Part shown: in pieces, positions 5,976-12,728 of the stretch | Position numbering within the stretch: the stretch's first letter is position 1 | How the letters are laid out: each line of letters starts with the position of its first letter | Source of the DNA: Methanolobus sp. UBA474 | GTDB lineage: Archaea > Halobacteriota > Methanosarcinia > Methanosarcinales > Methanosarcinaceae | Reading direction: 5' to 3' | DNA length: 15,500 bases | Assembly: GCA_002501695.1 (NCBI GenBank) | Contig: DANZ01000015.1 | Span: 1 to 15,500 of the forward strand | Made by a program: the position numbers and the translations under genes | The notes under the pieces: generated by a model | What the model saw: the letters and a program-made list of their open reading frames with translations, nothing else | The model's database searches: none | What the model was told of the DNA's origin: nothing

Positions 5976-7463
5976 ATGGCAGACGGTAAAAAAGCAAAGA
6001 AACTATTGGTCCTTGGTACTGCATCAGACGTCGGAAAGAGCATTATGGTCACAGGGCTTTGCAAAGTCCTTTCCCGAAAATACAGGGTTGCACCTTTCAA
6101 GGCACAGAATATGAGCCTCAACTCCTGGATAACAAAAGACGGAAAGGAGATAGGCATCGCCCAGGCAATACAGGCCAAAGCAGCCGGCGTGGAGCCAACT
6201 GCCGATATGAATCCCGTGCTTCTCAAACCTAAAGGCGACAGGACATCACAGGTCATAGTGCTGGGCGAACCATACGCCGACAAGTCTGCAGGCAATTACT
6301 ATGACTCCATAGAGGAAATGCACGGCGTCCTTCGGGGAGCCCTGGGAAGGCTTGAGTCCGAATACGAGCTCATAGTGATGGAGGGTGCAGGAGGAGCAGC
6401 CGAGATCAACCTATACGATCGTGATATAGTCAACGTGGGTACGGCGAGGATAACAGGCGCACCCATCATCCTTGTAGGTGACATCGAGTCAGGAGGCGTC
6501 TTTGCAAGCCTGTACGGCACCAAGGCCCTGCTGCCGGAGGATATCAGCAGGAACATCCGCGGATTTGTCATTAACAAGTTCAGGGGCGACCCGGCCATCC
6601 TCGAGCCCGGCCTCAGGCAGCTTGAAGAACTTACAGGGGTGCCTGTGCTGGGCGTACTGCCTTACTATAACATAAAGATACCTTCCGAGGACTCTATGGC
6701 GATACGCAAGAAGAAAAAAGGACGGGAGAAACAGGAAAATATAAACGACGTGGATATTGTGGTCATCCGCCTGCCCAGGATATCCAACTTCACTGATTTC
6801 GAGCCCCTGGAGAGGATCGCACATGTCAGGTATGTCAATCCTGACGAAGATCTCGGGAAGCCGGACTGCATAATCATCCCCGGCACAAAGAATACTGTCA
6901 GTGACCTGCTGGACCTGAAGGAAAATGGCATGGATGTACGGATATGCGCCCTGCAGGGCAAGGTTCCGATATTTGGCATTTGCGGCGGTTATCAGATGCT
7001 TGGCAGAATCATACATGACTCGGGTGTTGAGAACGGGACGGAGGCTGATTACGAGGGCCTTTGCCTGCTGGATACTGAAACCGCCTTTGGAGAATACAAG
7101 AAGATGACCACACAGGTACGCAAGGAGGTAGTCGCTGAAGGGCCTATATTCAACCATATCAAAGGCCAGGAGGTCTGGGGTTATGAGATACATATGGGTG
7201 CCACAAAAACCTCAAGGACCGTTTTTGGCAATGACGGGAGCATTGATGAGAGCGGCACCGTTATAGGTACCTATCTTCACGGCCTGTTCGAGAATGCAAA
7301 TATAAGGCGTGCCCTCATGATATACCTTACAGAGAAAAAAGGTATAGAGTACCTTCCCGAAGTTGTGACCACCGAGGAAGAAGCCTATGAAGAGCTTGCC
7401 GGGGTTGTGGAGAGCTGCCTTGACATGAAGAAGATATACGCAATGATAGAAGAGCAGGCCTGA
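5976..7463 (+). CDS. cobQ: Adenosylcobyric acid synthase (glutamine-hydrolysing) CobQ/CbiP
   Basis: CobQ amidates the b, d, e and g side chains of adenosylcobyrinate a,c-diamide using ATP and glutamine, giving adenosylcobyric acid. The 495 residues match the family length. The N-terminal dethiobiotin-synthetase-like ATPase domain shows GTASDVGKSIMVTGL (P-loop-like, about 14-28), FKAQNMSLNSW, QAKAAGVEPTADMNPVLLKP and EGAGGAAEINL. The C-terminal triad-type glutaminase shows GICGGYQMLG with nucleophile C336 and YLHGLF with H435. A lysine-rich linker (about 244-254) joins the domains. The gene diverges from cbiT across a 149-bp spacer, with AAGGG about 10 nt before the ATG, and is followed by T-rich sequence, so it is probably a single-gene unit. 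Confidence 0.96.
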   Translation: MADGKKAKKLLVLGTASDVGKSIMVTGLCKVLSRKYRVAPFKAQNMSLNSWITKDGKEIGIAQAIQAKAAGVEPTADMNPVLLKPKGDRTSQVIVLGEPYADKSAGNYYDSIEEMHGVLRGALGRLESEYELIVMEGAGGAAEINLYDRDIVNVGTARITGAPIILVGDIESGGVFASLYGTKALLPEDISRNIRGFVINKFRGDPAILEPGLRQLEELTGVPVLGVLPYYNIKIPSEDSMAIRKKKKGREKQENINDVDIVVIRLPRISNFTDFEPLERIAHVRYVNPDEDLGKPDCIIIPGTKNTVSDLLDLKENGMDVRICALQGKVPIFGICGGYQMLGRIIHDSGVENGTEADYEGLCLLDTETAFGEYKKMTTQVRKEVVAEGPIFNHIKGQEVWGYEIHMGATKTSRTVFGNDGSIDESGTVIGTYLHGLFENANIRRALMIYLTEKKGIEYLPEVVTTEEEAYEELAGVVESCLDMKKIYAMIEEQA

Positions 7464-7539
7464 CCAGCCTGTCTCCCTCCCTTTATACTTCTGTGCTATT
7501 CTCTCCCTATACACTGCTCAAATGCAGGAAGCCCGATAC

Positions 7540-7582
7540 TTTTTCTTTTGCCTTTATTGCTTTATTATTGCAGTCCTTTTTT
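7540..7582 (+). terminator. T-rich terminator region after cobQ
   Basis: The 217-bp gap after cobQ contains two T-tracts: five T, C, four T (7540-7549) and six T (7577-7582). T-runs are the usual archaeal termination signal. No convincing stem-loop was seen. Confidence 0.45.
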
Positions 7583-7610
7583 CTATCGGAGGTTTTGAGA
7601 CGTCATAAAG

Positions 7611-7662
7611 TTTAAATAGAATTGATGTTCTTTAGTCATTAGTGTACAATAATATACATTAA
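7611..7662 (+). promoter_or_regulatory. trp operon promoter with TGTACA-type operator
   Basis: A good archaeal TATA box, TTTAAATA, lies at 7611-7618. Transcription would start about 25 bp downstream, near 7640. Right there is TGTACA (7643-7648), four bases, then TATACA (7653-7658), a one-base variant. The wider block is also nearly symmetric: TTAGTGTA (7639-7646) against TACATTAA (7655-7662). In Methanothermobacter the repressor TrpY binds TRP boxes of consensus TGTACA upstream of its trp operon; the resemblance and position suggest tryptophan-responsive control here. No regulator gene is adjacent. Confidence 0.55.
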
Positions 7663-7680
7663 TGCTTTGGAAGTGCTTGG

Positions 7681-8742
7681 ATGAAGGCGTATATCAAGAA
7701 AGTAAGCGAAGGGAAGGACCTGACAATAAGAGAAGCTGAAGATGCTATAGCGAAGATATTCACAGAATCCACTGATGCCCAGATCGCAGGCCTGCTCATG
7801 GCCCTGAAGATCAAGGGAGAGACTGCAGATGAGATCGCCGGATTTGCCACCGGAATGAAAAAAGCAGCCAACCTCATATATCCTGCAGTTGAGGGAACAC
7901 TTGTAGACATTGTAGGTACGGGTGCTGACAGGCATAACACGATCAATGTCTCGACCGCCTCGGCGATTGTTACCGCAGCATGCGGCATCCCTGTAGCAAA
8001 ACACGGCAACCGCTCGATCACTTCACTTTCCGGAAGCGCTGATGTTCTCAGGGAACTTGGAATAAAGGTCGACAAGACACCGGACGAGGTAAAACAGACC
8101 ATTGAGAGGGCCGGTATTGGTTTCATGTTCGCCCCGATATTTCACCCGTCAATGAAACGGGTTGCAGGCATAAGGCAGGAGCTGGGCACCAGGACAGTAT
8201 TCAACATACTGGGGCCCCTGACAAACCCTGCCAATGCAAAGGCACAGCTTGTAGGGGTCTTTGACAGCAGGTTGTGTAAGACCTTCGCCGAGGTCATGAA
8301 GAAGATGGGGGTCGAGAGGGCAATGGTAGTCCATGGCGATGGCATGGACGAGATATCCAGCATAGCCGAGACCTGCGTGGCCGAACTCAGGGATGGCAGG
8401 ATAAAGACATACACCCTTACGCCCGAAGAGCTTGGCATTAAAAGAGCAAAAGCAACCGATATTGTTGGCGGGACACCGAAAGAGAACGCCAGGGACATCA
8501 TTTATGTCCTTAAGGGAGAGAAGGGGCCCAAGAGAGATATCATTGTTATTAACGCGGCTGCTGCCATCTACCTGGCAGGCAGGGCAGATTCGATAAAAGA
8601 AGCCATCCCTGTCGTGGAAGATATCATAGACAGCGGCAGGGCGCTTGATAAGCTTATGGATTTCTGTGACGACAAGAGCGCCTATGAGGCAATAAATGAG
8701 ATACATGCCAAAAGTGAAGATATGCGGTATGCGATGTGCTGA
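7681..8742 (+). CDS. trpD: Anthranilate phosphoribosyltransferase TrpD
   Basis: TrpD joins PRPP and anthranilate to give phosphoribosyl-anthranilate, step two of tryptophan synthesis. The 353 residues match the family. Visible motifs: an N-terminal helical domain with FTESTDAQIAGLLMALKIKGET, DIVGTGAD (76-83, the PRPP loop), NTINVSTASA, KHGNRSITSLSGSADVLRELG (anthranilate and Mg-PRPP site), MFAPIFHPSMKRVAGIRQELGTRTVFNILGPLTNP, and VHGDGMDEIS. The PRPP loop is usually GTGGD; here the second glycine of the pair is A82. The gene is first in the trp operon, starting about 20 bp after the TGTACA block, with only a weak ribosome site (GGAAGTG). Its 3' end overlaps trpF by 47 bp. Confidence 0.97.
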   Translation: MKAYIKKVSEGKDLTIREAEDAIAKIFTESTDAQIAGLLMALKIKGETADEIAGFATGMKKAANLIYPAVEGTLVDIVGTGADRHNTINVSTASAIVTAACGIPVAKHGNRSITSLSGSADVLRELGIKVDKTPDEVKQTIERAGIGFMFAPIFHPSMKRVAGIRQELGTRTVFNILGPLTNPANAKAQLVGVFDSRLCKTFAEVMKKMGVERAMVVHGDGMDEISSIAETCVAELRDGRIKTYTLTPEELGIKRAKATDIVGGTPKENARDIIYVLKGEKGPKRDIIVINAAAAIYLAGRADSIKEAIPVVEDIIDSGRALDKLMDFCDDKSAYEAINEIHAKSEDMRYAMC

Positions 8743-9382
8743 AGACATCGACATGGCTGTAAGATGCGGAGCCGATGCCGTGGGCTTTATCACAGATGTG
8801 CCGGTGCAGACCCCCAGGAAAATAGATATGGACACTGCGTCCGAGCTCGTTAAAAATGTACCGCTATTCGTTGATTCCGTACTTGTCATAATGCCTGCAG
8901 ACGGGCACAAAGCTCTTGAAATGATCAGGAAGGTGCGTCCGGATAGTATCCAGCTCCACAATGACATAGGACCGGAGGATATAGGGATCATCAGAGACGG
9001 ACTGGATGGCAGCAGGCAAAGGATAATCAAAACGTTCACAGTGCCTGCGGGTATAGGGAAAGTTGCCCAGGGCCTGCTGAAACAGATAGATGAGCTCAGT
9101 GACACAGGATTGATAGATGCCGTACTGCTGGACTCGGCAAAGGCGGGGATGAGCGGTGGCACGGGAATCATACACGACTGGTCTGTGAGCAAAGATATAG
9201 TTGAGAACACGGATATTCCGATAATACTTGCCGGCGGACTGAAGCCGGAAAATGTTCGCTGTGCCGTTGAGGAGGTCAGGCCGTTTGCTGTGGATACTGC
9301 TTCCGGCGTTGAGACGGACGGAAAGAAAGATCATGCAAAGGTATGCAGGTTCATAAAAGAAGCAAGGTGTATGAATGGTTGA
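8696..9382 (+). CDS. trpF: Phosphoribosylanthranilate isomerase TrpF
   Basis: TrpF performs the Amadori rearrangement of phosphoribosyl-anthranilate to CdRP. The 228-residue TIM-barrel protein has VKICGM near the N-terminus with the catalytic Cys (residue 10), DAVGFI, IQLHND, LLDSAKAGMSGGTGIIHDW (the phosphate and general-acid region), ILAGGLKPENV and VDTASGVETDGKKD with the catalytic Asp. Two ATGs are possible: 8696, with GAGG about 6 nt upstream, and 8705 (MPKVKICGM). I chose 8696 for its ribosome site. Either way the start lies inside trpD (47 or 38 bp overlap), and the end overlaps trpE by 8 bp, which suggests translational coupling along the operon. Confidence 0.95.
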   Translation: MRYMPKVKICGMRCAEDIDMAVRCGADAVGFITDVPVQTPRKIDMDTASELVKNVPLFVDSVLVIMPADGHKALEMIRKVRPDSIQLHNDIGPEDIGIIRDGLDGSRQRIIKTFTVPAGIGKVAQGLLKQIDELSDTGLIDAVLLDSAKAGMSGGTGIIHDWSVSKDIVENTDIPIILAGGLKPENVRCAVEEVRPFAVDTASGVETDGKKDHAKVCRFIKEARCMNG

Positions 9383-10946
9383 CTTTGATCTTAGTAAGGA
9401 AAATTTTGTATCCCTTGTCAGGGGCTCGCAGAAACCAGCTATTGTGCAGCTCATGGCGAAAGTGGAGAGTGTATGCACCCCCCTCCAGTTATACGCGACC
9501 CTGCAGAATGCAGGACACTCATATCTCCTGGAGTCTGTCGAAAAGGAGAAAAGGCATGCAAGGTACTCTTTTGTAGGCTCGGAACCTGAGATCGTGGTTT
9601 CAATAAAGGACAGGTACCTGACAATAGAATGCCAGATAAGCTCCGAACTCTCACAGTACATCTACAGGAGAGCGAAGTCTATGGGGCAGATGGAAACCCT
9701 TATCGGAGGCAAGTACAGGGTAAGAATAGAAGAAGGCAGGGATGCCCTTGATGCTTTCAGGGATGTATTCCCCACAAGCAATGATGCTGTCCTCCTGAAC
9801 CAGAAGCGCTTTGACAGACAGACATTCCTGGGAGGCGCGATCGGATACAACAGCTACGACTTTGTTTACGACTCATGGATAAAGATCGATAAAAAGGCAG
9901 ATGCAGACACTCCGGATATGCATTTTGCCATTATGACAAAGACCTTTGTCTTTGATCACATAACCGACGAAACCTACATAGTCATCACACCCTTCGTGAC
10001 TGAGGAGAGCGACCTTGAGGCAGTTTACGATCATGCCTGTGCTGATGCACGGCTGATGGAGAGGTCACTGCACATGTCTGCGGTCATCGGCATAAGTGAC
10101 AACATCCTGGGGAAAGTGAATGCAGAGAAGCCGGTACCTGACACAGGCCAGAAAGACTTCGAAAAGGCCGTCCTCCGGGCAAAGCAGTATATCATCGACG
10201 GGGATATCTTTCAGATAGTGCTCTCCAGGCGGTACACTGTCAGAATGGGGCAGACCCCCCTCCAGCTCTACATCAGACTGAGGAACATCAACCCAAGCCC
10301 TTACATGTATATATTCAATTTCAGGGATATCGGCATCGTGGGTGCAAGCCCCGAGACCCTGATGACAGTGTACAAGAGAAAAGTAATAACCAATCCCATC
10401 GCAGGAACCTGTCCGAGAGGTAAGGACGAGGAAGAGGACAGACAGCTCGCTGCCGGAATGCTCCGGGATGAGAAGGAGCGGGCCGAGCACATAATGCTCG
10501 TAGACCTTGGGCGCAACGATGTGAGAATGGTGTCAAAGAGCGGGACTGTCAGGGTTGATGACCTGATGAGCGTCATCAAGTATTCCCATGTTCAGCACAT
10601 CGAGAGTACAGTGAGCGGTGATATGAGGGACGACTGCGACCAGTTCGATGCCACACGTGCGATCTTCCCGGCAGGCACGCTGTCCGGTGCCCCCAAGATC
10701 CGGGCAATGGAAATAATAGATGAACTTGAACCGGAGTCAAGGGGTATCTATGGCGGAGGCGTCGGTTACTATTCATGGAACGGGGATGCCGATTTTGCGA
10801 TTGTCATAAGGACAGTGCTGATAAAGCACAACATAGCCTATGTGCAGGCAGGTGCCGGGATAGTTGCTGACTCGGACCCAACGTACGAATACCAGGAAAC
10901 CGAGAGAAAGATGGCTGCAATGATAAAAGCCATAGGAGGGAAGTAA
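9375..10946 (+). CDS. trpE: Anthranilate synthase component I TrpE
   Basis: TrpE converts chorismate to anthranilate with ammonia from TrpG. The 523 residues cover the full chorismate-binding fold. The N-terminal half has YLLESVEKEKRHARYSFVG (about 49-67), with the LLES motif linked to tryptophan feedback binding in this family. The C-terminal catalytic half has DIFQIVLSRR, PSPYMYIFNF, IVGASPETLM, PIAGTCPRG, HIMLVDLGRNDV, HIESTVSG, FPAGTLSGAPKIRAMEII, and GGGVGYYSWNGDADFAI. The GAGTxxR-type end (QAGAGIVADSDPTYEYQET) separates it from PabB less sharply, but the context with trpD, trpF and trpG supports TrpE. AAGGTG lies about 5 nt before the ATG. It ends one base into trpG (TAATG). Confidence 0.97.
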   Translation: MVDFDLSKENFVSLVRGSQKPAIVQLMAKVESVCTPLQLYATLQNAGHSYLLESVEKEKRHARYSFVGSEPEIVVSIKDRYLTIECQISSELSQYIYRRAKSMGQMETLIGGKYRVRIEEGRDALDAFRDVFPTSNDAVLLNQKRFDRQTFLGGAIGYNSYDFVYDSWIKIDKKADADTPDMHFAIMTKTFVFDHITDETYIVITPFVTEESDLEAVYDHACADARLMERSLHMSAVIGISDNILGKVNAEKPVPDTGQKDFEKAVLRAKQYIIDGDIFQIVLSRRYTVRMGQTPLQLYIRLRNINPSPYMYIFNFRDIGIVGASPETLMTVYKRKVITNPIAGTCPRGKDEEEDRQLAAGMLRDEKERAEHIMLVDLGRNDVRMVSKSGTVRVDDLMSVIKYSHVQHIESTVSGDMRDDCDQFDATRAIFPAGTLSGAPKIRAMEIIDELEPESRGIYGGGVGYYSWNGDADFAIVIRTVLIKHNIAYVQAGAGIVADSDPTYEYQETERKMAAMIKAIGGK

Positions 10947-11533
10947 TGAGGATACTGTTCATCGACAACAAGGATTCTTTCGTCTGGAACCTGGTGGACT
11001 ATGTTTCCGTGTTCGAGCCTGATACCGTGGTAGTCCCAAACACCATCTCAACTGAGGAAGTAAGAGAGATGAAGCCCGATGCTATTGTGATATCCCCGGG
11101 ACCCGGCACACCTCATAAACCCGCAGACGCAGGTACATGCCTGGAGATCATAAGGGAGCTAGGGCCCAAGATCCCGGTCATGGGAGTCTGCTTTGGCCAC
11201 CAGGCCATAAATGCTGCCTTCGGAGGCACTATAGGACACGCAAAGGGAGGACCGGTCCACGGAAAGACTTCCGACATCAGCCACAGCGGCTCACAGCTAT
11301 TTGAAGGCCTGCCTGAGAATTTTAAAGTGGGGAGGTATCACTCCCTGGCGATAGATGAGCTGGCAGAAGGCTTGAAAGTTACTGCAATGACACCTGACGG
11401 TATTATCATGGCCGTGGAACACAGGGAATACCCCGTTTACGGCGTACAGTTCCACCCGGAATCTATCCTTACCGAGAGCGGCATGCGTATCATAGGCAAT
11501 TTTCTGCGAATAGCCGGCATGGATAAGCATTAA
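10946..11533 (+). CDS. trpG: Anthranilate synthase component II (glutamine amidotransferase) TrpG
   Basis: TrpG releases ammonia from glutamine for TrpE. This 195-residue class I glutaminase starts MRILFIDNKDSFVWNLVDYV, the TrpG/PabA signature, then ISPGPGTPHKPADAG (oxyanion and glutamine site), GVCFGHQAI with the nucleophile Cys (C82), and YGVQFHPESILTESG with the catalytic His and Glu. Its ATG shares one base with the trpE stop, and GGAGG sits 7 nt upstream, so expression is tightly coupled to trpE as expected for a 1:1 complex. It is the last trp gene here: no trpC, trpB or trpA follows. Confidence 0.97.
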   Translation: MRILFIDNKDSFVWNLVDYVSVFEPDTVVVPNTISTEEVREMKPDAIVISPGPGTPHKPADAGTCLEIIRELGPKIPVMGVCFGHQAINAAFGGTIGHAKGGPVHGKTSDISHSGSQLFEGLPENFKVGRYHSLAIDELAEGLKVTAMTPDGIIMAVEHREYPVYGVQFHPESILTESGMRIIGNFLRIAGMDKH

Positions 11534-11557
11534 GCGTTTAGAGGCTTATTGGATATT

Positions 11558-12106
11558 ATGCTTGTAGGGATAACAGGAACACCGGGGACCGGGAAAACAT
11601 CTGTCACAGAGTTACTGGAGAGCAGGACATCGTACCGCGTCATTCACATCAACGAGCTCATCAGGGAAGAGAAACTCTACTCCGAAGTGGACGCGCAAAG
11701 GGATTGCGTGGTTGCTGATATGGACCGTGTGGACAGGCGTGTCAGGGAAATGGCAGACTCCGACGATATTACTATCCTTGACAGCCACCTTTCCCACCAT
11801 ATAGCCGATAGTGTCATTGTCCTGAGGACACACCCGGATATTCTCAGGGAGAGGCTGGAAAAGAGAAGATACTCCCCTGAAAAAATACAGGAGAATCTTG
11901 AAGCAGAAGCCCTTGATATTATCCTTTGCGAGTCTGCGGAGTGGTGTGATAATGTGTTTGAGATAGATACCACCTCACAGTCCGTGGAAAGAACTCTCAG
12001 TGACATACTGAGCATCCTGGAGGGACTTGTCCTTGGCAGGGAGAAGGAACTGGCTGACAGGTACAGGCCGGGTTCTGTGGACTGGAGCGAGGATTTCTTC
12101 AGCTGA
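11558..12106 (+). CDS. AK6/Fap7-type putative adenylate kinase
   Basis: The 182-residue protein begins MLVGITGTPGTGKTSV, a Walker A P-loop at residues 7-15 in the first strand, then HINELIREEKLYSEVDAQRDCVVADMDRV, and ILDSHLSHH, the AK6 form of the central strand. AK6/Fap7 proteins are small NMP kinases or ATPases; the eukaryotic and archaeal ones assist small ribosomal subunit maturation (Fap7 with uS11). A TTG at 11549 has GAGG 4 nt upstream and would add MDI; the ATG at 11558 gives the standard family N-terminus and I chose it. It lies 24 bp after trpG, so it is likely read from the trp transcript with no obvious metabolic link. The stop is only one base from the stop of the opposing gene at 12108. 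Confidence 0.88.
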   Translation: MLVGITGTPGTGKTSVTELLESRTSYRVIHINELIREEKLYSEVDAQRDCVVADMDRVDRRVREMADSDDITILDSHLSHHIADSVIVLRTHPDILRERLEKRRYSPEKIQENLEAEALDIILCESAEWCDNVFEIDTTSQSVERTLSDILSILEGLVLGREKELADRYRPGSVDWSEDFFS

Positions 12107-12107
12107 T

Positions 12108-12404
12108 CTATACCTCTTCCATCACCAGGGCTTTCGTGAGAGCCATTGCAAGCATGCTGTTGATGAACTTCTCGGCCCCTTCCGTGGTATCCACCATACG
12201 CACGGCCACTTTGCCGTCGCTATAGAAGGTGATCTCCCGATACCCGCTCTTTGCCATAACGACCCCGAGACCTTCGCTATAGCGTCCCGGAAGATACTTT
12301 GCCAGCATGGGAAGATCCGGACATTCGTCCAGCTGTGCTATGACCCTGAGCTTCCATGGGTCTGCAATACAAGGCAAAACCTGCTCGACGTATATTACCC
12401 GCAT
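12108..12404 (-). CDS. Small conserved-looking protein of unknown function
   Basis: The 98-residue product is MRVIYVEQVLPCIADPWKLRVIAQLDE..., with YLPGRYSEGLGVVM and then ITFYSDGKVAVRMVDTTEGAEKFI. From memory this pattern (LPCIADPxKxRVIAxLD, followed later by an ITxYxxxKVxxxxxD strand and a helix) resembles the small N-terminal domain found in front of a Cys-rich Fe-S motif in some archaeal and anaerobe proteins; here that Cys-rich part is absent and only two cysteines (C12, C28) remain. This link is weak and unchecked. Codon use and an ordered strand-helix pattern favour a real gene. It ends with TAG, then a backup TGA three codons later. It has its own promoter with a palindrome just upstream. 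Ribosome site is poor (GTGG). Confidence 0.7.
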   Translation of the reverse strand: MRVIYVEQVLPCIADPWKLRVIAQLDECPDLPMLAKYLPGRYSEGLGVVMAKSGYREITFYSDGKVAVRMVDTTEGAEKFINSMLAMALTKALVMEEV

Positions 12405-12418
12405 AGTTCCACGCCTAC

Positions 12419-12458
12419 TATTTCAAAACATATTGAAATACTGAAGGATATATTTTAT
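12419..12458 (-). promoter_or_regulatory. Promoter with perfect palindromic operator for the 98-aa gene
   Basis: An 8-bp perfect inverted repeat, TATTTCAA and TTGAAATA with a 6-bp spacer, spans 12419-12440, ending 15 bp before the ATG at 12404. A TATA-like element (minus strand ATAAAATATAT, 12448-12458) lies just upstream; the expected start about 25 bp downstream falls in the palindrome. This is the usual geometry for repression by a dimeric regulator. The regulator is not known. Confidence 0.5.
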
Positions 12459-12602
12459 GGTCAGGCAGGTGATCTGTGCCAGGCCAGCCTGACACGAAAA
12501 GGCCCTTGGGCGGCAAGCGGTGGTTTCCTATCATATTGCAAGCAAAAACTAAATAAGGCAACCCGCAGACATTACTTCACAGCTTAAGCTGAATGATCGG
12601 GC

Positions 12603-12675
12603 GCCGAGGTGACAGAGTGGCCAATGTGACCGCCTGCAGAGCGGTTTTCCGGGAGTTCGAATCTTCCCCTCGGCA
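12603..12675 (+). tRNA. tRNA-Cys (anticodon GCA)
   Basis: The cloverleaf folds fully. The acceptor stem pairs GCCGAGG (12603-12609) with CCTCGGC (12668-12674), seven Watson-Crick pairs. The D stem pairs 12612-12615 with 12624-12627 imperfectly (three pairs plus G-A), with the GG of the D loop present. The anticodon stem is ACCGC/GCGGT around loop CTGCAGA (12634-12640), giving anticodon GCA for cysteine. The variable loop is five bases. The T arm has loop TTCGAAT (12656-12662) with one G-U pair. CCA is not encoded. The base after the acceptor stem (12675) is A, whereas cysteine tRNAs normally carry U73. cysS lies 53 bp downstream. A weak TATA-like ACTAAATAAGG is at 12548-12558. Confidence 0.92.
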
Positions 12676-12728
12676 CGTATCATATTTCATGTTCTTCAGG
12701 GCATTTTAAGATCGATGAGGCTTCAGCA

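Noticed and set aside
6489..7193. A 234-codon minus-strand open frame inside cobQ
   Set aside because: It lies fully antisense to a complete, motif-rich CobQ and has no family features or ribosome site.
8149..9210. A long open frame on the minus strand (353 codons) across trpD and trpF
   Set aside because: It is antisense to two unmistakable trp genes, shows no recognisable domain and has a Ser/Pro/Ile-rich composition typical of a shadow frame.
12460..12491. TCAGGC ... GCCTGA inverted arms in the gap before the tRNA
   Set aside because: Only six pairs around a 20-base loop, and no T-tract; too weak to call a terminator or operator.
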